A DNA stretch of 64,000 bases from Paenibacillus apiarius (GTDB taxonomy: Bacteria; Bacillota; Bacilli; Paenibacillales; Paenibacillaceae): positions 2,042,501 through 2,106,500 of the forward strand of contig NZ_JAFFHZ010000001.1 in the NCBI RefSeq assembly GCF_017052585.1. The letters run 5' to 3'. Of the stretch, positions 24,680-33,281 are shown piece after piece (positions within the stretch are counted from its first letter, which is position 1; every line of letters begins with the position of its first letter). Both the position numbers and the translations under genes were made by a program. Below the pieces are notes generated by a model, which searched no databases, was not told where the DNA came from, and worked only from the letters and a program-made list of their open reading frames with translations.

Positions 24680-25858
24680 TTAGGAAGCTGCCGTAGCGTC
24701 GCTTGACAGCGCGGACTCTTGATGCGTATTCTTTTTGCCTGACGGAATAAGCAGATTCAGTATCAGGGCCGCAAGCGCGCCGACCGTAATGCCGGAAGAC
24801 AGGACGTAGACCGCGAAGTCCGGCAATCCGTCCAATGCGCCTTGCGGCAGCACCGTTACGGCCATCGTGAGCAGAATCGGCACTCCGATTATCATCATGG
24901 CTCGCTCATCCAGATCGACGAACTGGATAACCTTCAGTCCGTTGACGACAATGGCTACGCCCCCGAACAAAGCGCCGACGAAGCAGCCCAAGCCTTCCCC
25001 TGCCGCCGCGCGATTCAAGCGCTCATCTGTCAGCTCTTTTCCCGTAATGGAGGAGATGACGAACCACGTTCCCGTCGTTTCAATCAAAATAATAAAATAT
25101 ACAAACACCATCGTCAGAATGGCGCTTACATCGAATACGGGTGCGCCGAACGGAAAGAAGCTCGGCAAAGAAATCCAGTCTGCGTCTGCAACCGGCGCAA
25201 AATCAACCTTCCCCAGGAAAGAGGCAGCCACAGTCCCGACAACAATCGCTACAATAACCGACACAAGGCGCGATACCGTGCCCAGACCCTTGGACTGGCG
25301 TCCCAGCAGCATGCACGCGATAAGCACACCCGCAGATACAGCGGCAATGAAGATGTTCGTCCACAGATCCCCTGGCGCTCTATAAATATTGTTCATGCCC
25401 GTCGGCATGAGCGAAATGCCTACAATAAGAATAACCGTACCGCCTACAAGAGGAGGAATCACACGGCGTACCGCCTTGGCGAACCATTTCAGCGGCATGC
25501 CCAGCAGAATCATCAGCAGCGCGCCGGGAATGAGACTTCCTGTCATCGCGCCCAGCCCAAGCTTGCTGCCGATCGCGCCAATCGCGCCGATCGGCACATA
25601 CGAAGGCCCTTGCACGACAGGCAGCCGCAACCCAAAGCCCGTCTGAATCAATGTCGCGATCCCGGTTCCAAGAAAGCACATTTGAATAAAGAAGGAAGTA
25701 TCGGCTGCGTTTAACGAAAGCAATCCGGCAATAATGATCGGCGCAATGTACAAATCCATCGCCAAGACGTGCTGAAGCCCGAGAATGAAAGCTTTCCCCA
25801 TACTGATCTTGTCGTCAACGCCGACGACAAGCGTATTTGACTTCGCTGGTTGTTCCAT
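24680..25858 (-). CDS. NCS2 (xanthine/uracil) permease with internal deletion
   Basis: A 392-residue NCS2 protein; usual length is about 430-450. The first 290 residues are normal: AFILGLQHVLAMDLYIAPIIIA, VVQGPSYVPIGAIGAIGSK, VIPPLVGGTVILIVGISLMPTGMNN, FVYFIILIETTGTWFVIS. After EGLGCFVGALFGG the chain continues directly with VAIVVNGLKVIQFVDLDERAMMIIGV. The stretch expected between, containing the NAT signature (QNxG or ENxGV) and the second substrate-binding acidic residue of helix 10, is missing in frame, roughly 50 residues. Transport as in the intact family is doubtful. The gene is otherwise open, has a promoter, and is divergent from the Rieske gene. Confidence 0.85.
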   Translation of the reverse strand: MEQPAKSNTLVVGVDDKISMGKAFILGLQHVLAMDLYIAPIIIAGLLSLNAADTSFFIQMCFLGTGIATLIQTGFGLRLPVVQGPSYVPIGAIGAIGSKLGLGAMTGSLIPGALLMILLGMPLKWFAKAVRRVIPPLVGGTVILIVGISLMPTGMNNIYRAPGDLWTNIFIAAVSAGVLIACMLLGRQSKGLGTVSRLVSVIVAIVVGTVAASFLGKVDFAPVADADWISLPSFFPFGAPVFDVSAILTMVFVYFIILIETTGTWFVISSITGKELTDERLNRAAAGEGLGCFVGALFGGVAIVVNGLKVIQFVDLDERAMMIIGVPILLTMAVTVLPQGALDGLPDFAVYVLSSGITVGALAALILNLLIPSGKKNTHQESALSSDATAAS

Positions 25859-25896
25859 GAGTGATATCAGCTCCCAATTTTGTGTGTCGTTCCGTA

Positions 25897-25946
25897 TATG
25901 ATTTTTATCACAACCTGATTATAGAGCGAAGTTTTATTTTTGTATA
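25897..25946 (-). promoter_or_regulatory. NCS2 permease promoter overlapped by a CRP/FNR-type box
   Basis: On the minus strand TATACA (25946-25941), 17 bases, TATAAT (25923-25918), then TTGTGATAAAAATCATA (25913-25897) covering the inferred start of transcription. That position suggests repression. The remainder of the 25859-26114 gap is AT-rich and holds no other recognised element. Confidence 0.5.
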
Positions 25947-26114
25947 GGCAAATTACGAATATTTTTTAGTTATAAAAATCAATTGTTCGTCTTTTAGGTT
26001 GACTGAACGGTCTCGATTCCCTAAAATAAGCTTATATCACACTAAACAACGAAAGTAACAGTTAAAGAAGTCATTTAGAGTATTCACTTCCATATAAAGG
26101 GGACTTATGTAATC

Positions 26115-27092
26115 ATGATCGTCAACGACGCCGTATTGCACAATGAATGGATAGTAGCCTGCCGTGCTCAGGACCTTCAAGAGAAGCCGATGCAGGTGCT
26201 CATTATGGGAGAACGTGTCGTCTTGTTCCGCACCGGGGAAGGGGTGCACGCCTTTAAAGACTTGTGCGTGCATCGCGGCGCGGCGCTGTCGCAAGGCTGC
26301 GTAAAGGAAGGAAAGCTGGTCTGCGCCTACCATGCATGGGAGTTCGACGCTTCCGGCGCCTGCGCAAGCATCCCGCAGCTTCCGAAAGAGCAGGCCATTC
26401 CTACGAAAGCGCGTGCAATCACATACGGGTGCGAAGAACGTTATGGCTTCATTTGGGTCAACCTTGGCCAAGCGGACGCGCCATGGTTCCCGTTCCCGGA
26501 ATACGGCGCAGGCGGATGGCGCAACGTTGTTTGGGGGCCGCAGACTGTGGCGGCGAAGCCGCCGCGCATCGTCGAGAACTTCTTGGATGTCGGCCATCTG
26601 GCTATCGTCCATGAGGGGTATTTGGGGGTTGAAACACATACGGAAATCGGAGATTATCGTGTACACCGGGTACCGGAGGGAATCCGTTCCGAGGAAATCG
26701 CTATTTTTCAGCCGGATCCGGATGGCTCGGGACAAGCGAAGCATGTCTATTACACCTATGAAATCGCCCGTCCGTTAACGGTGAAGTTTACAAAACGCGA
26801 TAACGAGACCGATCATCTCATGTCTATCGTCCTGACGGTGCAGCCGAAGGATGCGGACACTTCGGTAGCATACGGAGTGCTCTCTTTCAATTACGATCCG
26901 GGCCTGACCGATGAGGAAATAACGAGCTTCCAAGACATGATCTTCGCGCAGGACAAGCCAGTGGTGGAGAATCAGAAACCAGAGGATTTGCCGCTTGATT
27001 TGCAGGTGGAGCTGTCTCTCAAATGCGATCGTGTCAGCATTGCCTACCGCCAATATTTGAAGGAGCTCGGCGTCGTCTGGGGAACGGCCTGA
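26115..27092 (+). CDS. Rieske non-heme iron oxygenase, alpha subunit
   Basis: A 325-residue aromatic-ring-hydroxylating-type oxygenase. N-terminal Rieske domain with CVHRG (about residue 52) and CAYHAWEF (about 70) binding the [2Fe-2S] cluster. The C-terminal catalytic domain has NFLDVGHLAIVHEG, giving the bridging Asp and the iron-binding His pair. The size and single-component look resemble VanA/PaO-like O-demethylases that need a separate reductase; none is adjacent. Substrate unknown. ATG at 26115 lies next to a weak site (AAAGGGGACTT further upstream). It shares its upstream region with the NCS2 gene and converges with the radical SAM/peptide operon. Confidence 0.9.
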   Translation: MIVNDAVLHNEWIVACRAQDLQEKPMQVLIMGERVVLFRTGEGVHAFKDLCVHRGAALSQGCVKEGKLVCAYHAWEFDASGACASIPQLPKEQAIPTKARAITYGCEERYGFIWVNLGQADAPWFPFPEYGAGGWRNVVWGPQTVAAKPPRIVENFLDVGHLAIVHEGYLGVETHTEIGDYRVHRVPEGIRSEEIAIFQPDPDGSGQAKHVYYTYEIARPLTVKFTKRDNETDHLMSIVLTVQPKDADTSVAYGVLSFNYDPGLTDEEITSFQDMIFAQDKPVVENQKPEDLPLDLQVELSLKCDRVSIAYRQYLKELGVVWGTA

Positions 27093-27113
27093 TATAGCGA
27101 TGCACGATCACAA

Positions 27114-27146
27114 AAAGTCTGGGACCTGGCAGGGTGCCCAGACTTT
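27114..27146. terminator. Terminator shared by Rieske gene and the RiPP-like operon
   Basis: AAAGTCTGGG and CCCAGACTTT enclose a 13-base loop. The minus-strand side continues into five T, so it best terminates the peptide transcript; the plus side has only TTT. Confidence 0.75.
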
Positions 27147-27297
27147 CTGTGCATTCAATGCGATCGCCTTCGTCTCCGGCAAGGCACTCATGCTCATGTC
27201 CATATCGTGACAAGGCAGCTTGTGCGGCCGCAGACCGTGGTGCAGCAGATTGCCGCATGCGCATTCCATAAGTTCGCCGCTCAACCTTTCCCTCGTT

Positions 27298-27381
27298 TTA
27301 ACTCAGGTTGCCAGGCACAGATTTGGATACACGTCCGGTCTTTACGCATGCAGCCTGTGCTGCGGGACGGATAACTTTCAT
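27298..27381 (-). CDS. Candidate RiPP precursor peptide, 27 residues, single Cys
   Basis: A 27-codon frame begins at ATG 27381 behind AAGGAGGTGA, an almost perfect ribosome binding site seven bases away. The peptide starts MKVIRPAAQAAC (residues 1-12), continues VKTGRVSKSV (13-22) and ends PGNLS. It is basic and has one Cys, two Thr/Ser clusters and no aromatic residue. It lies 174 bases downstream of a radical SAM/SPASM maturase on the same strand and is followed by a terminator, so it is the natural substrate candidate. Size matches the short precursors of radical-SAM RiPPs. With only one Cys, a thioether to a nearby residue, or a C-C link not using Cys, are both possible. I do not recognise the family. 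Short length is the main risk. Confidence 0.6.
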   Translation of the reverse strand: MKVIRPAAQAACVKTGRVSKSVPGNLS

Positions 27382-27555
27382 GTATGTCACCTCCTTGCAA
27401 TGAGATAGGCAGTACGCTCGTTGCGAATTGACATGAGCAGAACGGAACATTCTCTATGCCGTTATGTTGCATTCCGATTCGCGATTTGCTGCCATTCGTT
27501 AGAGCTCGTTGCGAGAGATTGCAGTCCACTCTAATGCTTGTGGCAATATACCGCT

Positions 27556-28908
27556 CTATGCATCCACGGCTTCCCCGGTTTGGGTCTGCAGCCAAATCGT
27601 GCGCAGCACCTTTTTAATTTGGCGCTTCTCGTAGGAACAAGGGCGGTTGCCCGAACGCATCCGGTAGAGCGGACAATGATTGCCTTGGCAGGCCGGACGG
27701 AAGAAGCAGGCCTGACACTTCTCATCCGTTTCTTCTCCAGACGTCGTCCACAAAGCCAGCTTGTCCATATCCAATTCCAGATGGCCATCTGCATGTATGC
27801 GCCCGAGCTGATTGTTCTCTTGATCGATGGCGACAGAGCATTTGTACAGCTTGCCATCCGATCCGACAATCATCGAGTTCGGCTTCGCCGCGTAGCAGAC
27901 CGCTCCTGTCGGCAGCAAAATGTCCGAGATGAAGGAGCTTACGTTCAGGCCCTCTTCTATCGCGCGTTCATTGAACTCCCAAATCTTCTTGTCCTTAGTC
28001 CGATCATCGCAGACCGGCAGCGTAAGATCGTTCTCGCCGCCCATGCAGCCGACCGGGCGGAAGTACACTTTAAAGCGCGGATCGTCCGCAAACAAATCAC
28101 GCAGCATCGGAATGAACCGCTCGACCGCTTCCAAATTGCTGTTGTCGAAATTTACCCGCAAATTGATTTCGAACGGCCGTTCCACCGACTTAAGCGCCAG
28201 CAGATTGTCGACAATTCGCTGATACGTGCCTCCCCCGCCATGCAAGCCGCGGCGCACATCATGCGCTTCCTCCGGCCCGTCCAGCGTTACCATCAGACGT
28301 TCCACACGCCAATCGAGCAATTGCTCGAACCGTTCCCGCGTCAGAAAGTAACCATTTGTCGCCATCTCCGCGTTATAGGTCACGCCGTGCTTTTCGCATG
28401 CCGCCATGAACGACTTGGACAACTGCTCGATAATTTGCGGTACTAACAGCGGCTCGCCTCCGTGCCAGCTAATCGTCAGCAAATCAAGCGTCTTCGCGCG
28501 CTGCTCGATATAGGCTTCGAGACCCGCTACAACCTCCTCCCGCATACGGCCGCGGGGGAAGGATTCATAGCAGTAATTGCAGCGGAAATTGCATGCCTCC
28601 GTCACGAGCAGCACCAAATGCATCGAGTCGAGCTGATGCATCGTGTGATGAAGGAACTCGGCCCGGCGCAATTCGTCCGCGTCGGCCTGCACGAGAAACC
28701 CATGCTCTACCAGTTGACCGTGAAGTTCATCATCCGCTTGGAGCGCCGGCTGGTCCGGGCGCAGCCAAGCCGACACCCGATCGCGCTCTTCAGGCGAGAA
28801 AGAAGCTATTGCACCGGAGTAGCTATTGTATAGAACGAGACCCCCATCATCGACTTGCGTTTGCGCATTGAAGCGTGACGGGCGCCATTGAATCAAATCT
28901 TGTGTCAT
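27556..28908 (-). CDS. Radical SAM/SPASM peptide maturase
   Basis: A 450-residue enzyme. Residues 1-95 look like a PqqD-type peptide-recognition (RRE) region (FNAQTQVDDGGLVLYNSYSG). The [4Fe-4S]-SAM motif is C106-x3-C110-x2-C113 (TEACNFRCNYC), with the glycine-rich ISWHGGEPLL and TNGYFLT strands of the partial TIM barrel. The C-terminal SPASM domain has at least seven cysteines (CYAAKPNS, LYKCS, CQACFFRPACQGNHC, CSYEK) for two auxiliary clusters. Such enzymes install thioether or C-C cross-links in ribosomal peptides. Ribosome binding site AGAGGGA. A strong terminator after ccdC separates it from upstream genes, so maturase and peptide form their own unit. No protease or ABC exporter is adjacent. 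Confidence 0.9.
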   Translation of the reverse strand: MTQDLIQWRPSRFNAQTQVDDGGLVLYNSYSGAIASFSPEERDRVSAWLRPDQPALQADDELHGQLVEHGFLVQADADELRRAEFLHHTMHQLDSMHLVLLVTEACNFRCNYCYESFPRGRMREEVVAGLEAYIEQRAKTLDLLTISWHGGEPLLVPQIIEQLSKSFMAACEKHGVTYNAEMATNGYFLTRERFEQLLDWRVERLMVTLDGPEEAHDVRRGLHGGGGTYQRIVDNLLALKSVERPFEINLRVNFDNSNLEAVERFIPMLRDLFADDPRFKVYFRPVGCMGGENDLTLPVCDDRTKDKKIWEFNERAIEEGLNVSSFISDILLPTGAVCYAAKPNSMIVGSDGKLYKCSVAIDQENNQLGRIHADGHLELDMDKLALWTTSGEETDEKCQACFFRPACQGNHCPLYRMRSGNRPCSYEKRQIKKVLRTIWLQTQTGEAVDA

Positions 28909-29042
28909 CGAAGTTCCCTCTCTTATTCTGTATAGAGCTGCAATAGCAACAACTATATATCATGCCGCGATTAGAGACGGCTCACAATGACACCGGTCAC
29001 GTTCCTTGTGCATCAATGCACCCATTCACGCAAGGCAAGCAC

Positions 29043-29084
29043 AAAAAAGAACCCTGAGCTTCTTCGCATGAAGAAGCCGGGTTC
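29043..29084 (-). terminator. Terminator of the ccdC-like gene
   Basis: On the minus strand GAACCC-GGCTTCTT...AAGAAGC-TCA-GGGTTC then TTTTTT, 11 bases after the stop. Confidence 0.92.
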
Positions 29085-29094
29085 CCGATACGCG

Positions 29095-29604
29095 CTATTT
29101 TATTTTGATGCTGGCGCTATCCGCTTCATTAACTGCCGTCAGCTTCTGGAACTGCATCAGCATGGCTGCACGCCATGGCAGCAGCATGCCGAACGCCAAG
29201 ATGAAGAAGATGGAGGCGCTTTGCGAGATGGATACGTACTGCTCCACCACATCGTGCAAAATGAGCCGCATAATCAATAGCGCGATAATGACCACGATAA
29301 ACATGTTGGAGCGTTTCAAATATATCTCGCCGCCGTCCATTTCGAACTTGGAAGTGCGTATGAGCGGATACGAGAAACAGATCGCACCGACCAGAAAAGC
29401 GGCAATTCCCCACGTCCACGGAATGCGCATCGCCGGAACCGCAAACATCAAAAAGCCTGTGGCCATTCCCAGAGGCGGCATGATGATTTTTTTGGCGGAC
29501 GTCGGTTTGTTGGATGCGCGCAAACGCAGCACAATGACGGCCATTCCGGCAAACAGCGACACGATTAACGATAGAAATTGCGACGACACCATGACTTGTG
29601 ACAT
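29095..29604 (-). CDS. CcdC family membrane protein
   Basis: A 169-residue protein with five membrane helices matching the CcdC/DUF1453 family: ASNKPTSAKKIIMPPLGMATGFLMFAVP, IPWTWGIAAFLVGAICFSYPLIRTSKFEMDGGEIYLKRSN, and DVVEQYVSISQSASIFFILAFGMLLPWRAAMLMQF. CcdC proteins were named for association with cytochrome c biogenesis in Bacillus, but their role is not settled. The cytoplasmic EIYLKRSNMF motif is typical. Monocistronic. Confidence 0.85.
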   Translation of the reverse strand: MSQVMVSSQFLSLIVSLFAGMAVIVLRLRASNKPTSAKKIIMPPLGMATGFLMFAVPAMRIPWTWGIAAFLVGAICFSYPLIRTSKFEMDGGEIYLKRSNMFIVVIIALLIMRLILHDVVEQYVSISQSASIFFILAFGMLLPWRAAMLMQFQKLTAVNEADSASIKIK

Positions 29605-29805
29605 GGCAATTCACCTCGATATATTCAAAAATGAAGTCAATCAGCGTACATGCAATGTAATCTTTTGTCTATGATTTATTTTACATCATTATGTCCTTTC
29701 TTACAAAAGGTTCCCCATTGTTCGATATCGATGACTCCATTACCTGCAAAAAAGCGATCACTCTCCGATAGACCGGGAGCGATCGCCACTATACAAAATT
29801 TCGGG

Positions 29806-31683
29806 TTATATCCGCTTTCGTTTATAACGGGTGACAAATACGCAAGCCAGAACAAGCACCGCCATAGAGGCGACAGTCGTGACGGCTTCCTCCATGCTGC
29901 CTTGCGTGGCGCCGCCGCCCCCTTGACCTGGCGGCATGCCGTCAGGCCTGCCGCTAGGGCCGCCGCCAAAGCCGCCGGCGCCTCCTGGTCTGCCTTGGCC
30001 TGCTCCAGCGCCATTGGCGCCTCCTGCTCCGCCTTGGCCTGCTCCAGCGCCATTAGCGCCTCCTGCCCCGTCTTGGCCTGCTCCAGCGCCATTGGCGCCT
30101 CCTGCCCCGTCTTGGCCTGCTCCAGCGCCATTGGCGCCTCCTGCTCCGCCTTGACCTGCTCCGGCACCATTGGCGCCTCCTGCCCCGCCTTGGCCTGCTC
30201 CGGCGCCATTGGCGCCTCCTGCCTCGCCTTGGAAGCCTCCGAAGCCGCCGGGCGGTTCCATGTTGCCTTGATTAGCCTGCTCGTCTGGAGCGCTGGCGCT
30301 CTGATTATTCGGAGCGGCATCATCGTTATTGCCGGCGTTATCCACTCCCGGCATTCGCCCGCCTCTGCCTCCTCCCGGACCGCCGAAGCCACCCCCGCTG
30401 CCGCTCCCGTCGCCAGAGGAAGCAACTGTGCCGTCAAGCTGCTGTGCGATATTTCCGATCGTGCCGGCATTGGTCTCAGTCAACTGCTTTACCGCTTCTT
30501 GATGCTGCTCAAATGTGTAGAACGCAGTCGGATCCTGTTCAACACTGGCAGATATCATGTCCGCTACTTGCTCCACCCGCGCCGCAAATGACTCGGAAGA
30601 CAGATATCCCTCGATCGCATTGCGGATAATTTCATGGTACGTATCCTTGTATTCGTCTACGGCGAGCAGCTTCGCGATAAGCGGCCGTTCTGACAAAGCG
30701 CCTTGTGTCGGTTCATCTATCAGCACACTCGCCCCTCCTGGTCCTCCGCCGAAAGCCATGTTATAGTCCCATGGCAGGACCGAAAAAACACCGTCGTTTT
30801 CGTACAAGTAATAATTTTGCTTGTTGGATCCAAGGTAACTGTCCCAATTGACGGTCACCACATTGAGTGCGATGTATTTCAGCACTTCCTCCACATCGAG
30901 CACCTGCTCATAATCGGAGCCGTTGTTCAATTCATTTAGCATATCGATCAGTGCGCTGTCGCTAGAGGCTTTGGATTTCAATACAAGCCCGGAATAGGAA
31001 TCGGCCTTATCGCCCAGCCACGACAAATCGGTTCCGCTGCCGTTGAGCTCTGCCTTGTACAAAGACCCGTGCGCATTGCCGAAATTCCGTTCAAGATAAG
31101 CGTCGCCCACCTGTTCCACCGCCAAATAACACCCTCTCAGTTCCTCATTCACATATACATTTACGAAAGAGAATCCAGGCGTAGGCAGCCCCATCTTCTG
31201 AGCAAGTTCATAGGTTACAAATTCCCGCATATAAGAAGCGTCACTGTAATTGTTGTTCAGGTTGATTTTGCTGATGCCGTACAGCGTCTGATTCGATAAA
31301 TATTCGTCAAACGAGAGCTTGAAGCTGTACCTGTCAGAATCGGAATTAACCACGCTGCGCAAGCTTAGATTTCCTTTAGTCCTTATGCCTACATTATCGA
31401 AATGCATGCCGTTGTAATCGACAGCAGCCGTTTTCATTTCTTCAGCAGACGCATTGTCCAGCATATCTTGAAAATCATCTTCGTCCAGTGTAATTTTCAC
31501 ATCGACAACTTCATCTTTTGGAAATACATTTTGATTGATCTCGGTGATTTTATCGGATGAAGAAGGGCTATCTATAACTCCCGATGCTCCATCCTTAAAA
31601 AAGGTCATCGTTACGGCTGTGATAATGATGAGCAATGCAGCGCCTGCGCACAAAATAATGGGTAAGGCGGATTTGAATCTCAT
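29806..31683 (-). CDS. CotH kinase family protein with Gly/Ala-rich repeats and C-terminal anchor
   Basis: A 625-residue membrane-anchored protein. N-terminal membrane segment (about 5-27), CotH atypical kinase fold (about 55-395; VGIRTKGNLSLRS, YSFKLSFDEY, GISKINLNNNYSDASYMREFVTYELAQKMG, YLAVEQVGDAYLERNFG, VTVNWDSYLGSNKQNYYLYEN, LPWDYNMAFGG). A Gly-rich spacer with six copies of a 13-residue GANGAGAGQ-type repeat follows (about 490-565), then a C-terminal helix (TTVASMAVLVLACVFVTRYKRKR). CotH enzymes phosphorylate proteins at Ser; the catalytic domain would face outside. ATG at 31683 has GGAGG seven bases upstream. Last gene of a VTC-DUF4956-CotH operon. Confidence 0.9.
   Translation of the reverse strand: MRFKSALPIILCAGAALLIIITAVTMTFFKDGASGVIDSPSSSDKITEINQNVFPKDEVVDVKITLDEDDFQDMLDNASAEEMKTAAVDYNGMHFDNVGIRTKGNLSLRSVVNSDSDRYSFKLSFDEYLSNQTLYGISKINLNNNYSDASYMREFVTYELAQKMGLPTPGFSFVNVYVNEELRGCYLAVEQVGDAYLERNFGNAHGSLYKAELNGSGTDLSWLGDKADSYSGLVLKSKASSDSALIDMLNELNNGSDYEQVLDVEEVLKYIALNVVTVNWDSYLGSNKQNYYLYENDGVFSVLPWDYNMAFGGGPGGASVLIDEPTQGALSERPLIAKLLAVDEYKDTYHEIIRNAIEGYLSSESFAARVEQVADMISASVEQDPTAFYTFEQHQEAVKQLTETNAGTIGNIAQQLDGTVASSGDGSGSGGGFGGPGGGRGGRMPGVDNAGNNDDAAPNNQSASAPDEQANQGNMEPPGGFGGFQGEAGGANGAGAGQGGAGGANGAGAGQGGAGGANGAGAGQDGAGGANGAGAGQDGAGGANGAGAGQGGAGGANGAGAGQGRPGGAGGFGGGPSGRPDGMPPGQGGGGATQGSMEEAVTTVASMAVLVLACVFVTRYKRKRI
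29988..30232 (-). repeat. 39-bp coding tandem repeats in the CotH gene
   Basis: Six near-identical 39-bp units encoding GGAGGANGAGAGQ-like 13-mers (one variable Gly/Asp). Collagen-like, probably a flexible extracellular spacer; copy number may vary between strains. Confidence 0.85.
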
Positions 31684-31697
31684 GTTCCCACCTCCTG

Positions 31698-32393
31698 TCA
31701 TTGAGATACATAATCGCCGCTGTAGCTGATTAACACAGCATTGCTCACTCCGGATAGCTTCGTAATTTCATTAACGAAACGCGGATCATCCTGGCCCAAG
31801 CGAACCTCCACTGTCATTTCGACGCCGGAGTCCGTGACCGTTTTTTGCTTCACATTAAAGCGTTTGACCAGTGAATTAAGCTTCTGCAGAATACCCTGCT
31901 CACTCTCAGCGGAATCGCAATTGACTATGAGCAAATAAGGTGTCTCAAACGAAGCGCTTTTAATGAAAATAAATAATACCAAGCCTACGATGACAGAGCC
32001 GACAACGGCCAGCGTATAAAATCCTGCACCAGTGACAATGCCCGCCACAGCCGCCCAGAACAGGAATATCAAATCCGTAGGATCTTTAATCGGCGTTCGA
32101 AAGCGGACGATACTCAATGCGCCGACCATCCCGAGCGACAGCACCAAATTGGAATTGATCGCGATGATAACGAGCGCAGTTATTAAGGACATGCCAATCA
32201 GCGAGACGTTGAAGCTCTTGGAATATAGCACGCCGCTGAACACCCGCTTGTATAACAAGTAAATAAAGAGCCCTATTACGAATGCGATAGACATCGTCAG
32301 CAAAATGGTAACGACACTGATATCCGAGTTGAAATTTTCAAGCACCGATTTCTTGATGAGATCGGAAAAGTTGGTCGATGTGTTCTGATCCAT
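31698..32393 (-). CDS. DUF4956 membrane protein
   Basis: A 231-residue protein with four membrane helices (about 25-150) and a cytoplasmic C-terminal domain. The family core NLVLSLGMVGALSIVRFRTPIKDPTDLIFLFWAAVAGIVTGAGFY is clear. Function unknown; the family constantly accompanies VTC-domain and CotH proteins, as here. The start ATG overlaps the VTC stop codon by one base (TAATG) and has GGAGG upstream, so translation is coupled. Confidence 0.92.
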   Translation of the reverse strand: MDQNTSTNFSDLIKKSVLENFNSDISVVTILLTMSIAFVIGLFIYLLYKRVFSGVLYSKSFNVSLIGMSLITALVIIAINSNLVLSLGMVGALSIVRFRTPIKDPTDLIFLFWAAVAGIVTGAGFYTLAVVGSVIVGLVLFIFIKSASFETPYLLIVNCDSAESEQGILQKLNSLVKRFNVKQKTVTDSGVEMTVEVRLGQDDPRFVNEITKLSGVSNAVLISYSGDYVSQ

Positions 32394-33106
32394 TATTGAT
32401 CCTCCCATGTGTTGAATTTTAAATATTTGCGGCATATGACGTACTTGGAATTAGATTGACGCATCAGACCCTCGGCCTGGATTGCGGTTCGAATGTATTC
32501 GGGGAAAAACTCGTCATACTTCACCTCGAATACGATGGCGTTGTTGTCATAAGCATCGATTGTCTTCAGATCGGGAGCGAAAATATCGATGGCGTTCAGT
32601 CCCGTTCTGAGACGCTTATCGAACGTAATTCTTACGTTGCCCGCCCTGGATACATATGCCTCGCGGACATAATCGACGATAACCTTGGGCCTTAACAACC
32701 TGTTTTTCATCTCGCGGTACACCTCGAACAGCAGCGGCCTTTCCGGAACGTTGAGCACCTCATAACGTCCAGCCAAGATGGAGTCAACCATCTCTCTGGT
32801 TAGCGGCTCTTTCACTTTGGCAATGTAGTCGTTGAATTTAATTTTCTTCTCCAAATGAATGACCCGATCCGAGAGGTTGTAAATCCGGATTCGATATTTC
32901 TCCCGATCCCGGACTCCGCCCAGCTTCTCATGCAAAGCTTTGTTGTCGATATCATCAAAATAGAGGCTGCGAATATGATACTCGCCAGCCGCTTGAGCAT
33001 GCTTGTCCCTTTGCAGCATATTGATCAGCTGTTGGCGGATAATGTGATACTGATGGTAATTCATGTGATATTTCAACTCATGACGGAACTTCAATGACGG
33101 GTTCAA
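32393..33106 (-). CDS. VTC domain (polyphosphate polymerase-like) protein
   Basis: A 237-residue soluble protein with the tunnel-fold VTC domain: FRHELKYHMN, YHIRSLYFDDIDNKALHEKLGGVRDREKYRIRIYN, IHLEKKIKFNDYIAKVKEPLT, RPKVIVDYVREAYV, FEVKYDEFFPEYIRTAI. Basic and acidic residues of the triphosphate tunnel (ELKYH, RIRIY, EKK, KVIVDY, EVKYD) are kept, so polyphosphate or nucleotide chemistry is likely. Start is best at TTG 33106 with AAAGGGG eight bases upstream; an ATG at 33127 lacks a good site. First gene of the operon with DUF4956 and CotH. Confidence 0.88.
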   Translation of the reverse strand: MNPSLKFRHELKYHMNYHQYHIIRQQLINMLQRDKHAQAAGEYHIRSLYFDDIDNKALHEKLGGVRDREKYRIRIYNLSDRVIHLEKKIKFNDYIAKVKEPLTREMVDSILAGRYEVLNVPERPLLFEVYREMKNRLLRPKVIVDYVREAYVSRAGNVRITFDKRLRTGLNAIDIFAPDLKTIDAYDNNAIVFEVKYDEFFPEYIRTAIQAEGLMRQSNSKYVICRKYLKFNTWEDQ

Positions 33107-33281
33107 TGGATACACCCCTTTCTGCATTACAAACACTTTACAATGCGCAGCTAATTTTTCACTGAATAGAACCTGAATGCCAACTGAAAGTTTTCAACAT
33201 ATTTCATTTTGGGGTTGAATAAAGTTCACCGTTAAGATTTGATAAAGAGAACATCATTATGAAATGAGAGGAGCGAGGAGC

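Noticed and set aside
27108..27269. 53-codon Cys/His-rich frame after the RiPP-like peptide (MECACGNLLHHG...)
   Set aside because: No well-placed ribosome binding site and its last 12 codons are made of the terminator hairpin; probably untranslated trailer.
29988..30232. CRISPR-like array
   Set aside because: Period of 39 bases without spacers, in frame inside the CotH gene and encoding Gly/Ala repeats.
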